From: Acidobacteriota bacterium
GTDB taxonomy: Bacteria > Acidobacteriota > Terriglobia > Bryobacterales > Bryobacteraceae
Reading direction: 5' to 3'
Length of the DNA stretch: 64,000 nucleotides
NCBI GenBank assembly: GCA_016213775.1
Contig: JACQZR010000009.1
Location: forward strand, 1 to 64,000
The position numbers and the translations under genes were made by a program. This document shows, piece after piece, positions 8,655 through 18,552 of the stretch. The notes below the pieces were generated by a model. It was not told the DNA's origin, did not search any database, and was given only the letters and a program-made list of their open reading frames with translations. Numbering within the stretch: position 1 is the first letter of the stretch; every line of letters starts with the position of its first letter.

Positions 8655-11600
8655 TCACCGCCCGAAGTATCCGCTCACCTCCAGCGTTCCGTTCGTCGTC
8701 CCCGCCACCCGTACATCAATCGAACCGTTCGACGAAGCCGGCACAATCCCCGAGTTCGCCAGCGTCTGACCTTGGAACGCGTTCAACTGCGATACGTTCG
8801 GCCACGCCGTCCCCGAAGGCCACATGCTCAAATACGGCATCGCATTCCCACCAGGCACAACGGACGCGTTCACCGCCCACGCTTTCGCAGTCGCAGGCAA
8901 TCCACCGCAACGGCCCGCCGTCACGTTCACCGTGCGGTCCGCCAACGCGTTCAACGCCGGCCCTCCGTACGGTCCCGTGAACACCGCATCCTGTGTGTTC
9001 ACCACCCGGCACTGCGTCGTTGGGAAGTAGAACAGCCCGCGCCCCGTCCCGTCATCGGGCGCGAAGTATCCATTCACGTCGATGATCAGATTCGTCGCGT
9101 CGTAAGCGAACACATCAATGCTCCCCGAACCATTCGCCGGCACGATCGCCGAATTGGCCACCGCATATCCGAATAGCGCGTTCATGTTGGAGATGTTCGG
9201 TTGCGCCACACCCGTCGGATACGCCGTGATGAAGGCTACCGGAGCCCCATTCGTCAACTCGCCCGGCGCAAGCGTCAACTGCATCGAGTAAGCCGCTGCC
9301 GCCGGAATACTGCACGCCGGCGATCCCGGCAGCCGGAAGCTTCGATTCTCCCGCGCCTGCATCCGGCTGTTTCCATACGGCGCCGGTAAGGAGCTGTACA
9401 CCGGACCGCGCGTATCCACCGCCCGGCACGGATTCACCGGATAGTAGAGCAGCCCGTTGCTAGCGGCGTCATCGGTGAAATAGCCGCTGATGTCGAGGAT
9501 GAAGTTCACATCGCTCGAAGCATACGCATTGATCGCGCCATTGGTCCCAGCCTTCACAATCGCCGCGTTCGCAATGTAACCGCCAGTAGTGGTGCGTGCC
9601 GTGTAGAAATCCGGCCGTGTCTCGCCGGCGGGCCACAGGGTCACAAAGTCCACCGGTCCGGTCGAATTCTCGTAAGTGTCCAGCGTCAGGTTCAGCACGT
9701 ATGCCTTGGCCGTTGGCGGCACGGTGCAGGTGGTGGAAGACAGGATGGGAATCGTCCGCGTCGTGCCACCTGTCAACAGCGGCGGTCCAAACGACCCGGT
9801 TCGTCCGCCGGCGTACGCCGTTCGCGTGTCCACCAGCCGGCACGGAGTCAAGGGAACAAACCGCAACCCCACCGCAGCCGTGCCGCTCGCCGCCGTCGCA
9901 AAGAAATACTGCCCTGACGAAGTTGCGCCGGAAGCATTCCGCGCCGCTATCTTCCAGTAGTATGTGTTCCCATACGCCAACCCTCCAGGCGAATACGTGA
10001 GTGCGGTTGTGTTTGTCACCAGCGGCGGCGGGTTCGCTGTCCCGAAGTAGACATCGTAGGAGGCCGCCCCGCTTACCGGTTGCCAGCTCAGCGCCGTAGT
10101 CAAGCCCATCCCGATCGACGTATTCATTGGCGACGTCAGTGTTGGCGCCGGCGGCCCGGCCGGTCCCGCCGTAAACGACCATGTCGGCGATGTCCTCGTT
10201 CCGCCCGTTCCATTCGCCAGCACGTACCAGTAATAGGTCGTGTTTGACACCAGCGTCCCCGGCATGGCAACACTCGTGCCGCCGGCATTCGAAGAAAACG
10301 GAGGCGGTTGCGTCGTTCCGAAGTACACAGCGTACGACGTCGCATCCGCCGCCGCGCTCCAATTCAACTGTCCTCCCGTCACGCCCGTTGCGGCATCAGC
10401 CGGCGACAACAACGTGAACGGCCCGGGAACCGTGCCGCCGCCAGTTGTGAAAGTCCATTGAGGCGACGCCGCCGTTCCGGTCGCGTTCTTCGCAATCACC
10501 TGCCAACTGTAACCAAGGTTCGATGCCAGCGGTCCGGCCATCGTATAGTTGGTTTGCGTCACGTTAGCGATTACCGCGGCTCCCAGATAGAAATCGTACG
10601 AGGTCGCGTTCGCCGATGCGGTCCATGTGAACGTCAGATTCGTGCGCGCCACGTTGGTCTGCCCGTTCGTGGGTGAGGACAAAGTGAACGGACCCGGTCC
10701 CGGCAGCGGTGCGGTTCCGAACGTCCACACCGCCGACGACGATGTCCCGTTCGCGTTCTTCGCCACAACCTGCCAGTAGTACAGCGTGCCTGCCGTGAGC
10801 GCCGCGCCAATGTTCCAATTCGTCGACGCCGTGTTGCCCACCAGTGGCGGAGGCGTCGTCGTACCGAGGAACACATCGTAGGACGTGGCCCCGCTCGCCC
10901 CGTTCCAGGTCAGAACCGAACCCGTCACCGGCACGCTTGACGCCTGGAACATAGGCGAGAGCAACGTTACTGCCCCAGGCCCGCCGCTAGCCGTCGTGAA
11001 TGACCAGACCGCCGACGTGGAACTTCCCGAAATGTTCTTCGCGACGATCTTCCAGTAGTAAGTGGTTGCCGCTGCCAGAGACGGCGCATAAGTCAGGGCG
11101 GAAGTATTCGCCACCATCGCCGGCGGATTCACTGCCCCAAAGTACACATCGTAAGAGGTCGCCCCCGGCACCGTGCTCCAAGCTAACAGGGACGATGTCG
11201 AGACCCCCGTCGCGCCGTCTCCTGGCGTGTTCAAGACGGGTGTGGCCAGCCCCGATGCAGCCGTTGTGAACGACCACGTCGCCGACGGAGTGCTCCCTGA
11301 AGCATTCTTGGCGACGACTTTCCAATAGTAAGTCGTCGACGAAGTAAGCGCCGGAGAGTAAGCAGTGTCCGTGGTATTAGTAAGTAATCCCGGCGGATTC
11401 ACTGTCCCCACATACACATCGTAAGAAGTGGCTCCCGAGGCCGCGTTCCATACCAGCGATGGATTCGCCGGCACCCCCGTCGCCGTGTTCGCGGGCGACA
11501 CCAGCACTGGCGCCGCAGGAGCCGTCCCCCCAGTCGTAAACGACCACACACCCGACGACGCCGTGGTCGCCCCGTCCTTCGCCGTTACCGACCAGTAGTA

Positions 11601-12845
11601 GGTCGTGTTCGTCTGCACACCGGACACCAACACACTCGTCGACGATGTGTTCCCCAGGAATGGCGGTGGGCTCGTCGTCCCGAGATAGATGTCGTACGAC
11701 GCCGCTCCGCTCGATTCATTCCAAGTCAGTTCCAATCCGCTCGTCGATACCCCAGTCGCTCCATTCGCCGGCGACAGCAGCACGGGAGCGGCTAACCCGG
11801 CATCCTGCGCAGGATTGAACACAATCACCGAGTACTGAATCGTGCTGCCACCGGGATATCCCGTCACGCCGGTCACCGTCACATTCACCGTCCTGTCAGG
11901 ACCCGGCCCCAACGAGATTGACGGCTCCCACACCAGCGTATTCTCTCCGATATAGAACGGTGGAGAAGGTTCCACGCCAAGCTGGCTCAACGAGACATTC
12001 ACGCCGTTGGAAGTCATCGTCACCGTTGCGTTGGTGAAATTGGCATTCGCATAGGACACTGACCAGCGCGCCGGCACCACCTGGTACGGCACATACCCTT
12101 TCGGCGGCCACGCGACAAACGTATCCCGCGTCGCCGGCCGCGGCGAGCCGAAGTGATCCTGCACCCACAGCGCATTCGCGCTCGGATAGCCAGGGCCGGA
12201 AGTTGTCACATCCCCCGTCCCGAACTGCTGCGCTTGCGGCACCAGAATCCACCGCCGGTGACCCACAGCAGCGTTGTTGCCGCCATTGTCATCTATGTAG
12301 CCTTTTACGCACCCGGGGTCGTTCGGAAGGAAACTGGCCGATGTTCCCATACACAGGTTCGACGCTCCCGCCGCATCGTAGCCATCCTGCGTCCAGTTCA
12401 ACCAGTCCGCTGGCGGCGTGTGGCTGAGCGCGTTGTTCGAACTCATGATCAACGCCGCTTTCTGCGCTTTCGAACTGTATGTCCCATTCCAGGTGATCGC
12501 CGCCGGCACCCCTGCCATCGCGCGAAACCAGTTCACCCGCGTCAGCGCCGCCTCGGTGTAAGCGAAGGACGTGGTTCCGGGGATGTTGCCTGCCACGCTT
12601 CCGGTCCACCCCACCGCCACCCCTACTGTCGGAACCAGGATGGTGTTGTAGGCTTCCCTCACCGCGTTCCGATCGCTCGTGTCGATCCACGACGTCGAAT
12701 ACGCTTCTCTCGGCTGCGGCCCAATCAGCGCCGCCCCAGGAGGTTCGGCCACAATCAACGGTGGCCCCAACTCCATTTGCGTGGCCATTTGACCCGGCAT
12801 CACGCAGATCATACCGATCAAGAAAACCAGTGCGAATGGCTTCAC
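8655..12845 (-). CDS. Giant secreted protein: CAP domain, seven Fn3-like repeats, three C-terminal 'PCRxxDTR' modules
   Basis: 1396 aa with a signal peptide. Residues of about 70-230 form a bacterial CAP/SCP domain (ALTRVNWFRAMAGVP, LSHTPP, VGHRRWIL). Seven Fn3-like repeats of about 90 aa follow, each with a core like GATSYDVYFGT and ending TYYWKVVAKN..WSFTT. The last 400 residues are three modules of about 130 aa that begin FVPLTPCRLVDTR, carry an ANAAIVKAG segment and end ILDISGYF. The same three modules in the same order end the protein at 48807-50747, and three relatives end the one at 45234-48746. Probably a cell-surface or matrix protein; the function of the C-terminal modules is unknown to me. 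Confidence 0.87.
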   Translation of the reverse strand: MKPFALVFLIGMICVMPGQMATQMELGPPLIVAEPPGAALIGPQPREAYSTSWIDTSDRNAVREAYNTILVPTVGVAVGWTGSVAGNIPGTTSFAYTEAALTRVNWFRAMAGVPAAITWNGTYSSKAQKAALIMSSNNALSHTPPADWLNWTQDGYDAAGASNLCMGTSASFLPNDPGCVKGYIDDNGGNNAAVGHRRWILVPQAQQFGTGDVTTSGPGYPSANALWVQDHFGSPRPATRDTFVAWPPKGYVPYQVVPARWSVSYANANFTNATVTMTSNGVNVSLSQLGVEPSPPFYIGENTLVWEPSISLGPGPDRTVNVTVTGVTGYPGGSTIQYSVIVFNPAQDAGLAAPVLLSPANGATGVSTSGLELTWNESSGAASYDIYLGTTSPPPFLGNTSSTSVLVSGVQTNTTYYWSVTAKDGATTASSGVWSFTTGGTAPAAPVLVSPANTATGVPANPSLVWNAASGATSYDVYVGTVNPPGLLTNTTDTAYSPALTSSTTYYWKVVAKNASGSTPSATWSFTTAASGLATPVLNTPGDGATGVSTSSLLAWSTVPGATSYDVYFGAVNPPAMVANTSALTYAPSLAAATTYYWKIVAKNISGSSTSAVWSFTTASGGPGAVTLLSPMFQASSVPVTGSVLTWNGASGATSYDVFLGTTTPPPLVGNTASTNWNIGAALTAGTLYYWQVVAKNANGTSSSAVWTFGTAPLPGPGPFTLSSPTNGQTNVARTNLTFTWTASANATSYDFYLGAAVIANVTQTNYTMAGPLASNLGYSWQVIAKNATGTAASPQWTFTTGGGTVPGPFTLLSPADAATGVTGGQLNWSAAADATSYAVYFGTTQPPPFSSNAGGTSVAMPGTLVSNTTYYWYVLANGTGGTRTSPTWSFTAGPAGPPAPTLTSPMNTSIGMGLTTALSWQPVSGAASYDVYFGTANPPPLVTNTTALTYSPGGLAYGNTYYWKIAARNASGATSSGQYFFATAASGTAAVGLRFVPLTPCRLVDTRTAYAGGRTGSFGPPLLTGGTTRTIPILSSTTCTVPPTAKAYVLNLTLDTYENSTGPVDFVTLWPAGETRPDFYTARTTTGGYIANAAIVKAGTNGAINAYASSDVNFILDISGYFTDDAASNGLLYYPVNPCRAVDTRGPVYSSLPAPYGNSRMQARENRSFRLPGSPACSIPAAAAYSMQLTLAPGELTNGAPVAFITAYPTGVAQPNISNMNALFGYAVANSAIVPANGSGSIDVFAYDATNLIIDVNGYFAPDDGTGRGLFYFPTTQCRVVNTQDAVFTGPYGGPALNALADRTVNVTAGRCGGLPATAKAWAVNASVVPGGNAMPYLSMWPSGTAWPNVSQLNAFQGQTLANSGIVPASSNGSIDVRVAGTTNGTLEVSGYFGR

Positions 12846-13011
12846 AATGCTCCGGCATCCGTGTGGGATGTGCTTCCACTATACGCTGTCCGTCCGCACC
12901 ACGAAATTGGTACTATGCGCTTGGTACTGGAACCATTTCCTCCGCGTTAGGGAACTAGATTCCCCTGAACTCTATGGGCTTTCGAATCCTAGTCCCGCAT
13001 ATTTAAGGTGC
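12846..13011. other. Intergenic region, divergent promoter space
   Basis: 166 bp between the CAP protein (minus) and a small membrane protein (plus). It is locally AT-richer than its surroundings and should hold promoters for both directions. No RNA gene or strong hairpin is seen. Confidence 0.35.
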
Positions 13012-13188
13012 ATGAGAGAGTCGGTTGTGCATGGGATTCTCCAAAGGCTCGGTGTCTATCGCGATTCCGACCGCCATTGGGCGGTGGAAATCCTCATCTT
13101 CACCCGGCACTGGATTCACTACGGCTGGATGGCCTTCGTGCTGATTCTGTCCCTCACCGCGGCCGCCGAAGGTCTCCTCGGCCGCTGA
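13012..13188 (+). CDS. Small membrane protein of unknown function
   Basis: 58 aa. The N-terminal half is charged and polar (HGILQRLGVYRDSDRHW); the C-terminal half has one hydrophobic helix at about residues 34-54 (HYGWMAFVLILSLTAAAEGLL). An AAGG motif four bases before the ATG at 13012 supports this start over a longer ORF from 12847 that would run through the promoter region. It lies 32 bp upstream of a GT21-like glycosyltransferase in the same direction and may be co-transcribed with it. No family recognised. Confidence 0.5.
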   Translation: MRESVVHGILQRLGVYRDSDRHWAVEILIFTRHWIHYGWMAFVLILSLTAAAEGLLGR

Positions 13189-13220
13189 TCCCGGTGCTAT
13201 GATCAAGTAACGAACCGCGC

Positions 13221-14357
13221 TTGCCCCTTCTCGCCTATCCTCTATTCGCTCTCGTCACCGGCTCCCTCGTTTTCTCGGTTCTGATGGTCATCGCCGCCCG
13301 CAAGTACGCCACAGTCCCCTCTCCGCCACCGCCTGCCGTCTGGCCTCCCATCAGCCTCCTGACTCCGCTTGCCGGCAAGGACCTCGGCCTCCAGGACAAC
13401 CTGCGCTCGTCATTCCTCCAGGACTATCCGGACTTCGAGCTCGTCTTCGGTGTCGGTCAGGAATCCGATCCCGCCGTAGCAGTCGTGCGGCAACTGATGC
13501 AGCAATACCCGCGGGTGCCGGCGCGCCTCATCATCGCCGGCGAACCCGATTGCCCGAACGCCAAGGTCCACAGCCTGAAAGCCATGACCGCGGCCGCGGC
13601 GCACGACCTCCTTGTCATGAACGACAGCGACATCCGCAGCGCGCCAAACTCGCTCCGCACCATAGCCGCTGAATTCGCCGGCCCCACTTTGGGACTTGCC
13701 ACCTGCCCCTCTATAGCCATTGCGGGACCCGGTCTCGCAGCCCGTCTCGAAGCCCTTCTCATGAACACGCAGTTCATGGGCGGCGTGCTGGTGGCCCGCA
13801 TGCTCGAAGGGGTCAAGTTCGCCCTCGGCCCGTCCGCGGTTGTCCAGCGCAAGGCGCTCGAAAGCATCGGCGGATGGGACGCCCTCGATGAATACCTCGC
13901 CGAGGATTTCATGCTCGGAAAACTGATCGCCGGTCAGGGAACCGGTGTCATCCTCTCCCAGGTTCGGGTGCAGCACCACATCGGCAACGCGGGCTGGGCT
14001 GCCACCCTGAACCACCGCCTGCGCTGGTGCCGCAGCACGCGCCGCTCGCGACCCTACGGCTACTTCGGCGAAGTGTTCACCAACCCCATCCCGCTCGCGC
14101 TGGCGCTCGTCATCGCGCTCCCCGCCTCGTGGCCGCTTCTGGCCGCCACCGTCATCATCCGCATCTGCTCGTGCTGGGCAGTCGCCCGCTGGGCCCTCCG
14201 TGACCCCGCCGCCCTCCGCGACTTTTGGGCCATTCCCTTCCAGGATCTGATCGCCTTCGCCGTCTGGACCGCGGGCTTCTACGGCAACACAGTGTCGTGG
14301 CGCGGCCGGACCTACGAACTCTCGTCTGATGGCAAATTCCGCCTCGTGCGATCATAA
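13221..14357 (+). CDS. Ceramide-glucosyltransferase-like / HpnI-like glycosyltransferase
   Basis: 378 aa membrane GT of the GT21/HpnI type. An N-terminal membrane anchor spans about residues 3-25. The catalytic domain shows SLLTPLAGKDLGL, MNDSDIRSAP (DxD), LAEDFMLGKLI (catalytic Asp) and NHRLRWCRSTR, the (Q/R)xxRW motif. C-terminal hydrophobic segments run from about 290 to 365. Relatives glycosylate hopanoid or sphingoid lipids; HpnI adds GlcNAc to bacteriohopanetetrol. No other hopanoid genes are in view, so the acceptor is unproven. The only reasonable start is the TTG at 13221. Confidence 0.8.
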   Translation: MPLLAYPLFALVTGSLVFSVLMVIAARKYATVPSPPPPAVWPPISLLTPLAGKDLGLQDNLRSSFLQDYPDFELVFGVGQESDPAVAVVRQLMQQYPRVPARLIIAGEPDCPNAKVHSLKAMTAAAAHDLLVMNDSDIRSAPNSLRTIAAEFAGPTLGLATCPSIAIAGPGLAARLEALLMNTQFMGGVLVARMLEGVKFALGPSAVVQRKALESIGGWDALDEYLAEDFMLGKLIAGQGTGVILSQVRVQHHIGNAGWAATLNHRLRWCRSTRRSRPYGYFGEVFTNPIPLALALVIALPASWPLLAATVIIRICSCWAVARWALRDPAALRDFWAIPFQDLIAFAVWTAGFYGNTVSWRGRTYELSSDGKFRLVRS

Positions 14358-14363
14358 AAACTC

Positions 14364-15581
14364 ATGCGTGTCCCGGGCCTTCTCTCGCGCTATCTCAATG
14401 GTGATCTCACTGCCGCCGATTTCCAAAAACGCATCGAGGCAAACGAACCCAAAATCCACGCCTGGGTCGAAACCCGGCTCGAACCGGCCAACGGCGATGG
14501 TCCCCTGCTCGGGGCGCCCTACGGCGTTAAGGACATCATCGAAACCGCGGGCTACACCTGCGCCTACGGCTCTCCTCTCTACGCCGGTAACGTAGCCTCG
14601 GCTGACGCCACCCTCGTGCAGCAACTCCGCCGGATCGGCGGACGCGTCATGGGAAAAACCCAAACCACTTCCTTCGCCTACTTCGATTCCGCCCCGACGC
14701 GCAACCCGCGCAAACACTCCCACACCCCGGGTGGCAGTTCCAGCGGATCGGCCGCCGCTGTCGCCGCCGGCATGGTTCCGTTCGCCATTGGATCGCAGAC
14801 GCAGGGCTCCATCATCCGCCCCGCTTCCTACTGTGGCGTTGTCGGACTCAAACCCACCTTCGGTGTCCTGCCACTCAACGGCTTCATGCCCTTCGCGCCC
14901 TCTCTCGATACCGCGGGCTTCTTCACTGAGACTGCGCTGGACATGCGCCTTCTGTGGCGCTTGCTCGGCCTCCCCGCCGACGCCGAGTTGCCCTTAACCT
15001 ACGGCATGGTGGAATTCGACGCCGAGCCGGAAATGCTCGAGACTTTTCGTGGCGCCGTGCAGACTCTCGGCCACTACGGGTGCAAAGTGAAACGCTTTCC
15101 AGCCCCCGACAGCTTCGCCCAATCCCTCGATGCGGTCCGCGCGGTGCAATGCTACGAAGGCGCGCGATCGCTTCGGGAACAATACGAGCGCCACGGCAAC
15201 GCCGTCGGCCGCAAACTGGCAGAATTGATTCGCAACGGGCTTGCGATGCCTGAAGAGCAATACCTGCAATCGCTCGCCACCCTCGATCACGCCCGCGCCG
15301 ACATGGCCTCCGTGTTCGCGGAATTCTCCGTCATCCTCTCCGCCGCCGCCGTCGGCCCGGCGCCGCAAGGCTTCAGCACCACCGGCGACCCTCGCAACAA
15401 CGCGCACTGGACCGGCCTCTATACGCCCGCCATCTCCATCCCCATGCCAGTGCCCGAGGGCCAACTACCAATGGGCCTTCAGATGTCCGCCGCCCCAGGC
15501 GCCGACGCTCTGCTCCTCCAGGCCGCCTGCCATTGCGAGGCGCTGTTCCATGCTGCTTCCGGTACGGGTGCCTCCCAATAG
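14364..15581 (+). CDS. Amidase signature family enzyme
   Basis: 405 aa amidohydrolase of the amidase signature family. The Ser-cisSer-Lys triad is readable: Lys in GAPYGVKDII (about residue 56), the cis-Ser in GGSSSGSAAAVAAG, and the nucleophile region TQGSIIRPASYCGVVGLKP. The glycine-rich motif before the nucleophile is TQTQGSI rather than the usual TDTGGSI. Lys and both serines are kept. It starts 6 bp after the glycosyltransferase stop, so the two are probably co-transcribed. GatA is unlikely because gatB/gatC are absent and the C-terminus is short. Substrate unknown. Confidence 0.85.
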   Translation: MRVPGLLSRYLNGDLTAADFQKRIEANEPKIHAWVETRLEPANGDGPLLGAPYGVKDIIETAGYTCAYGSPLYAGNVASADATLVQQLRRIGGRVMGKTQTTSFAYFDSAPTRNPRKHSHTPGGSSSGSAAAVAAGMVPFAIGSQTQGSIIRPASYCGVVGLKPTFGVLPLNGFMPFAPSLDTAGFFTETALDMRLLWRLLGLPADAELPLTYGMVEFDAEPEMLETFRGAVQTLGHYGCKVKRFPAPDSFAQSLDAVRAVQCYEGARSLREQYERHGNAVGRKLAELIRNGLAMPEEQYLQSLATLDHARADMASVFAEFSVILSAAAVGPAPQGFSTTGDPRNNAHWTGLYTPAISIPMPVPEGQLPMGLQMSAAPGADALLLQAACHCEALFHAASGTGASQ

Positions 15582-15583
15582 CA

Positions 15584-15616
15584 AACGGGCGACCCCGCTT
15601 CAGAGGGCCGCCCGTT
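15584..15616. terminator. Bidirectional hairpin between convergent genes
   Basis: Perfect 8-bp arms AACGGGCG and CGCCCGTT, extended by CCC/GGG across one mismatch, lie between the stops of the amidase and the convergent VWA protein. U-runs are short, so it is a plausible but not classical intrinsic terminator. Confidence 0.6.
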
Positions 15617-15638
15617 GGTAGACTCGCTCGGAACAGTT

Positions 15639-17054
15639 TTACTTTGCCAGTCGCAGAACTTCCGAAGCCACGCGCCGGAAGGCTGCCGCCAGGTCCGTGG
15701 TGTTTGCCGCGTACACGTAAAGCCCCGCTGGTTTATTCGGGTTGTAGATCGGGCTTTGCGGATCGTTCGCCACCCGCCGCAGGAACGTCGGGCTAGCGGG
15801 CAAGGTCGAGTTGCCCAGACCGATCGAATAGATGGTGATCCCGGACAGCCCGCGATTCCAGGCGGGGTCGACCGCCGCATTGCGAATGCGCTCGGCTGCG
15901 TCGTCAGCGGCGTTCAAAGTGGCGTTCTTCATGTTTGTCGTTGAGGTGACGACGATGTGCCCACTCGAACGGGTGATCGGGTTGTACCCGTTGTCCAGGT
16001 TGTTGCCGAAGATATCCCGGTCCGGCAGGTAACTGTAGTCGTTCAGGTTCGACATGTTGGATGCGAATGCACAACCGGTTGACGGTGATACCATGTTTAT
16101 GTCTCCGTTGGGAATCGGTTGCGGTCCGTATTGCCATTTCAGCATCCCGAAGTTCCCCGAATAATTTACATAGATACCATAGTGTCCGCGGATGATATGG
16201 TTCCCATTTGCATCCGTGGTGTATGTCGTCGCGGCGCAACCGCTGGTGGGTTTCAACACCATGTCCACTGCCAGACCGGTCGGCTGACCGTCGGTGAAGA
16301 GAAGGATCACGTTCATGGCGCCCGGCTGATTCAATCCCACAAGCTGCGAGTAACTCTGCCACATTGCCTGAGCGGTACTGGTGGAACCGGCGCACGACAA
16401 TCCTCCGATCACGTTCTTGGCCGTAGGGTTGAAGTTGTTCTGGAGAGCGAAATCCACCCACGAGGTTGTTGCAAAGGTGATGATTCCGACGTTGTCGCGC
16501 AAGTTCGCGAACTGGTCAATGAAATTCTTCGCCGCGCTCTTCAGCGCTTCGCACGATCCGCTCTGCTGCAGCGAACCGGAACGGTCAAACGCGATCACGA
16601 TATTGACGTCTTTGCGGGTTGCCGTGGCGCTCGCCTTCACCGTCGTGTTGGTGAAGCCAAGGATACGTTCGAACATCGCCGGCACCTGCACATCCGCGGT
16701 CACCACAACGCTGCGCTGGTACTGGACGCTCAGGTCGACCGTTGGCGTTGGGATAGTCAGCTCGGAACTGAAGAAGTATCCGTTGGGGAAATTGGTCTTC
16801 ACATAGGCGATGGCGGCATTCTGGGCACTGGCGATCTGCGCCGCCCCGTTGGTCCCCCGAGCCAGCGATTTCGCTCCCGCCAGCGCCGCCCCGTCCACTG
16901 CCCCCTGTAACCGGGTCTTTGAAATGAACAGCATGCTCACGTCAATCGCCAGCCCAACCATCGGCACGAGAATCATCAGAATGACGGCGGCAGCGACGAT
17001 TGCCATGCCTTTTTCCTGCTTCATTCGGCGGATGAGTGTTGATGACCTACGCAT
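15639..17054 (-). CDS. TadG-like pilus-associated protein with von Willebrand A domain
   Basis: 471 aa. The N-terminus has the Tad_N (TadE/G-type) anchor, KGMAIVAAAVILMILVPMVGLAIDVSMLF, then VDGAALAGAKSLA. A VWA domain starts at about residue 140 with a complete MIDAS (FDRSGSL; TDGQ as the later Asp element). The ATG at 17054 has AGGAGG seven bases upstream, which decides it over the longer ORF. It is the third of three minus-strand genes with TadE-like N-termini. Known family role: secreted or pseudopilin-like partner of Flp/Tad systems. No tad ATPase or platform gene is within view. Confidence 0.85.
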   Translation of the reverse strand: MRRSSTLIRRMKQEKGMAIVAAAVILMILVPMVGLAIDVSMLFISKTRLQGAVDGAALAGAKSLARGTNGAAQIASAQNAAIAYVKTNFPNGYFFSSELTIPTPTVDLSVQYQRSVVVTADVQVPAMFERILGFTNTTVKASATATRKDVNIVIAFDRSGSLQQSGSCEALKSAAKNFIDQFANLRDNVGIITFATTSWVDFALQNNFNPTAKNVIGGLSCAGSTSTAQAMWQSYSQLVGLNQPGAMNVILLFTDGQPTGLAVDMVLKPTSGCAATTYTTDANGNHIIRGHYGIYVNYSGNFGMLKWQYGPQPIPNGDINMVSPSTGCAFASNMSNLNDYSYLPDRDIFGNNLDNGYNPITRSSGHIVVTSTTNMKNATLNAADDAAERIRNAAVDPAWNRGLSGITIYSIGLGNSTLPASPTFLRRVANDPQSPIYNPNKPAGLYVYAANTTDLAAAFRRVASEVLRLAK

Positions 17055-17085
17055 AAACGTCCTCCTATAATTCCTTTTCACCCGC

Positions 17086-17733
17086 TTAGTAAACAAACCT
17101 CATGTAGACCCCGGCGGGGGTGCTGCCGCCAAGGAACGAGATGTCCGGATAGAGGAAATACAACTCCGTGATGTTCGCGACGTCTCCCTGAAGCTGTGCC
17201 GTCCCTGCCGCCGTCAGCAGCGTTGTTAATAGCGGCGCCCGTACCGAACTGTTCGCATTCAGGTAATTCGCCGCCGATATGTCCCCTTCGGCGTCCATGA
17301 TGCTGGATGGAGAGGGGGACGCAAACTGGCTGCTCAACAGCGCTGTGTTTCCCACCGTCTGACGGTTGAACACAACGGCCTGATTCTCATTGCCGCACGT
17401 CGACAATCCCGCCGCGTCACAATCGGACTCGAATACCGTGAGGACCTTGGAGAAGACCACTACTCCATTGCCGCCATTTGTTGTCATCCCGGTCCCTTCG
17501 GCCAGCTTCACGGCGATGTTCTTGTTCATGGTTTGCGTGAAATCCACCCCGTCGGCGTACATGTGCGCCAGATCGCGGCACACTTGCACCGCCTGCATGT
17601 AGCGGATCATCGTCACGCCCATACCCACCGATCCGAAGAAAGCCGCCACCATGAACGGAAAGACCACCGCGAACTCGGTAATGGTGCTTCCGCCTTGCCT
17701 GCGCCGCCGGCTTGGTTGGTTTGCTCGTTGCAT
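17086..17733 (-). CDS. TadE-like pseudopilin protein
   Basis: 215 aa. A short basic N-terminus (RRRRQGGSTITEF) precedes one hydrophobic helix with the TadE signature, GGSTITEFAVVFPFMVAAFF. The Glu at the TEF position matches pseudopilins processed at G^xxxxE. The rest is a soluble extracytoplasmic domain without recognised motifs. It follows the next TadE-like gene by 8 bp and precedes the TadG-like gene by 31 bp, so one operon is likely. Confidence 0.82.
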   Translation of the reverse strand: MQRANQPSRRRRQGGSTITEFAVVFPFMVAAFFGSVGMGVTMIRYMQAVQVCRDLAHMYADGVDFTQTMNKNIAVKLAEGTGMTTNGGNGVVVFSKVLTVFESDCDAAGLSTCGNENQAVVFNRQTVGNTALLSSQFASPSPSSIMDAEGDISAANYLNANSSVRAPLLTTLLTAAGTAQLQGDVANITELYFLYPDISFLGGSTPAGVYMRFVY

Positions 17734-17741
17734 TTTTTTGA

Positions 17742-18293
17742 TTACCTCGATGGCAAAACGTTACCAGGTGGAGCTTCCATCACATCGGAGGAAGACACCG
17801 AAAAAGAAAACGCGTTCCCTGGCCGCCAGACCGGCGCGAACCATGTCCAGGGATACCCAGTCACCGTCACCACGCAGATGTTTCCCGCGGCGTTCGAGCC
17901 CACCCCGTTTGCCTCGGTCATCGTACGCGGATCGTAATATCTGATCGTGACCAAACCGTTGTTGCTGTTGTTAAGAAACCCGAAGGAGTTGTCTTTCACC
18001 ACTTGTCGAATGGAGTTATCCTGCCCCCCGGCTGAAGTCTGCTGCGTAATGGCATACCGCACGCCTTCGCGAACGGAGTGCATCAGCACCGACTGCACAA
18101 AAATACCCATCGAATAGTCCATGATCGCGAACGCGATCGCCATGAACGGCAGAAAAACGAGCGCGCCTTCGAGAATGGCCGAACCCTTCTGCCCTTTGCG
18201 CCGCCAAGCCGCCCCCGCCGGACGAGGAATGGTAGCCAGCGCTTGTCCGGGCGTCTGCAATTCGTTCGGAATGTCTGTTGCTTCCATGTTCAT
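17742..18293 (-). CDS. TadE-like pseudopilin protein
   Basis: 183 aa. About 35 polar residues lead to the TadE-type segment KGSAILEGALVFLPFMAIAFAI (Glu at +5), with a small exported domain after it. The ATG at 18293 is preceded by GGAG at a spacing of nine bases; the longer ORF to 18419 has no supporting signal. First gene of the three-gene tad-like set. Confidence 0.82.
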   Translation of the reverse strand: MNMEATDIPNELQTPGQALATIPRPAGAAWRRKGQKGSAILEGALVFLPFMAIAFAIMDYSMGIFVQSVLMHSVREGVRYAITQQTSAGGQDNSIRQVVKDNSFGFLNNSNNGLVTIRYYDPRTMTEANGVGSNAAGNICVVTVTGYPWTWFAPVWRPGNAFSFSVSSSDVMEAPPGNVLPSR

Positions 18294-18552
18294 TTTTTTC
18301 GCTCCGCCTGCCGCTTTCCAACATCGGCCTCTCACGCGGGTAGGATTAGAAATTCGTCTATTTCTGATCCAGAATACGCTGCGATGTGGGGGTACGTATA
18401 TCAGGTGATCCAAAGCCATTGCTAGGGAAAAACACCGTAGTGTCTCCCGTTCCTTACCCTATGCCTCCCTTTTTCAGAGCACACTTGTTCCACTTCTCCT
18501 ATCGGCCGATTCCACCACTTTCTTCACTGCCGGCCTGCCGATTCGTTAAGCT
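18294..18552. other. Intergenic region between divergent genes
   Basis: 259 bp upstream of the tad-like operon (minus) and the DUF1080 protein (plus). AT content rises at 18340-18380. I see no RNA gene or clear repeat. Confidence 0.3.

Noticed and set aside
6358-8769. An 803-codon open frame opposite the propeller-phosphoesterase gene
   Set aside because: Composition is Arg/His-rich, without motifs, and is a mirror of the real gene's codon bias.
14364-15581. Amidase as GatA of the tRNA amidotransferase
   Set aside because: No gatB or gatC nearby and the C-terminus is shorter than GatA.
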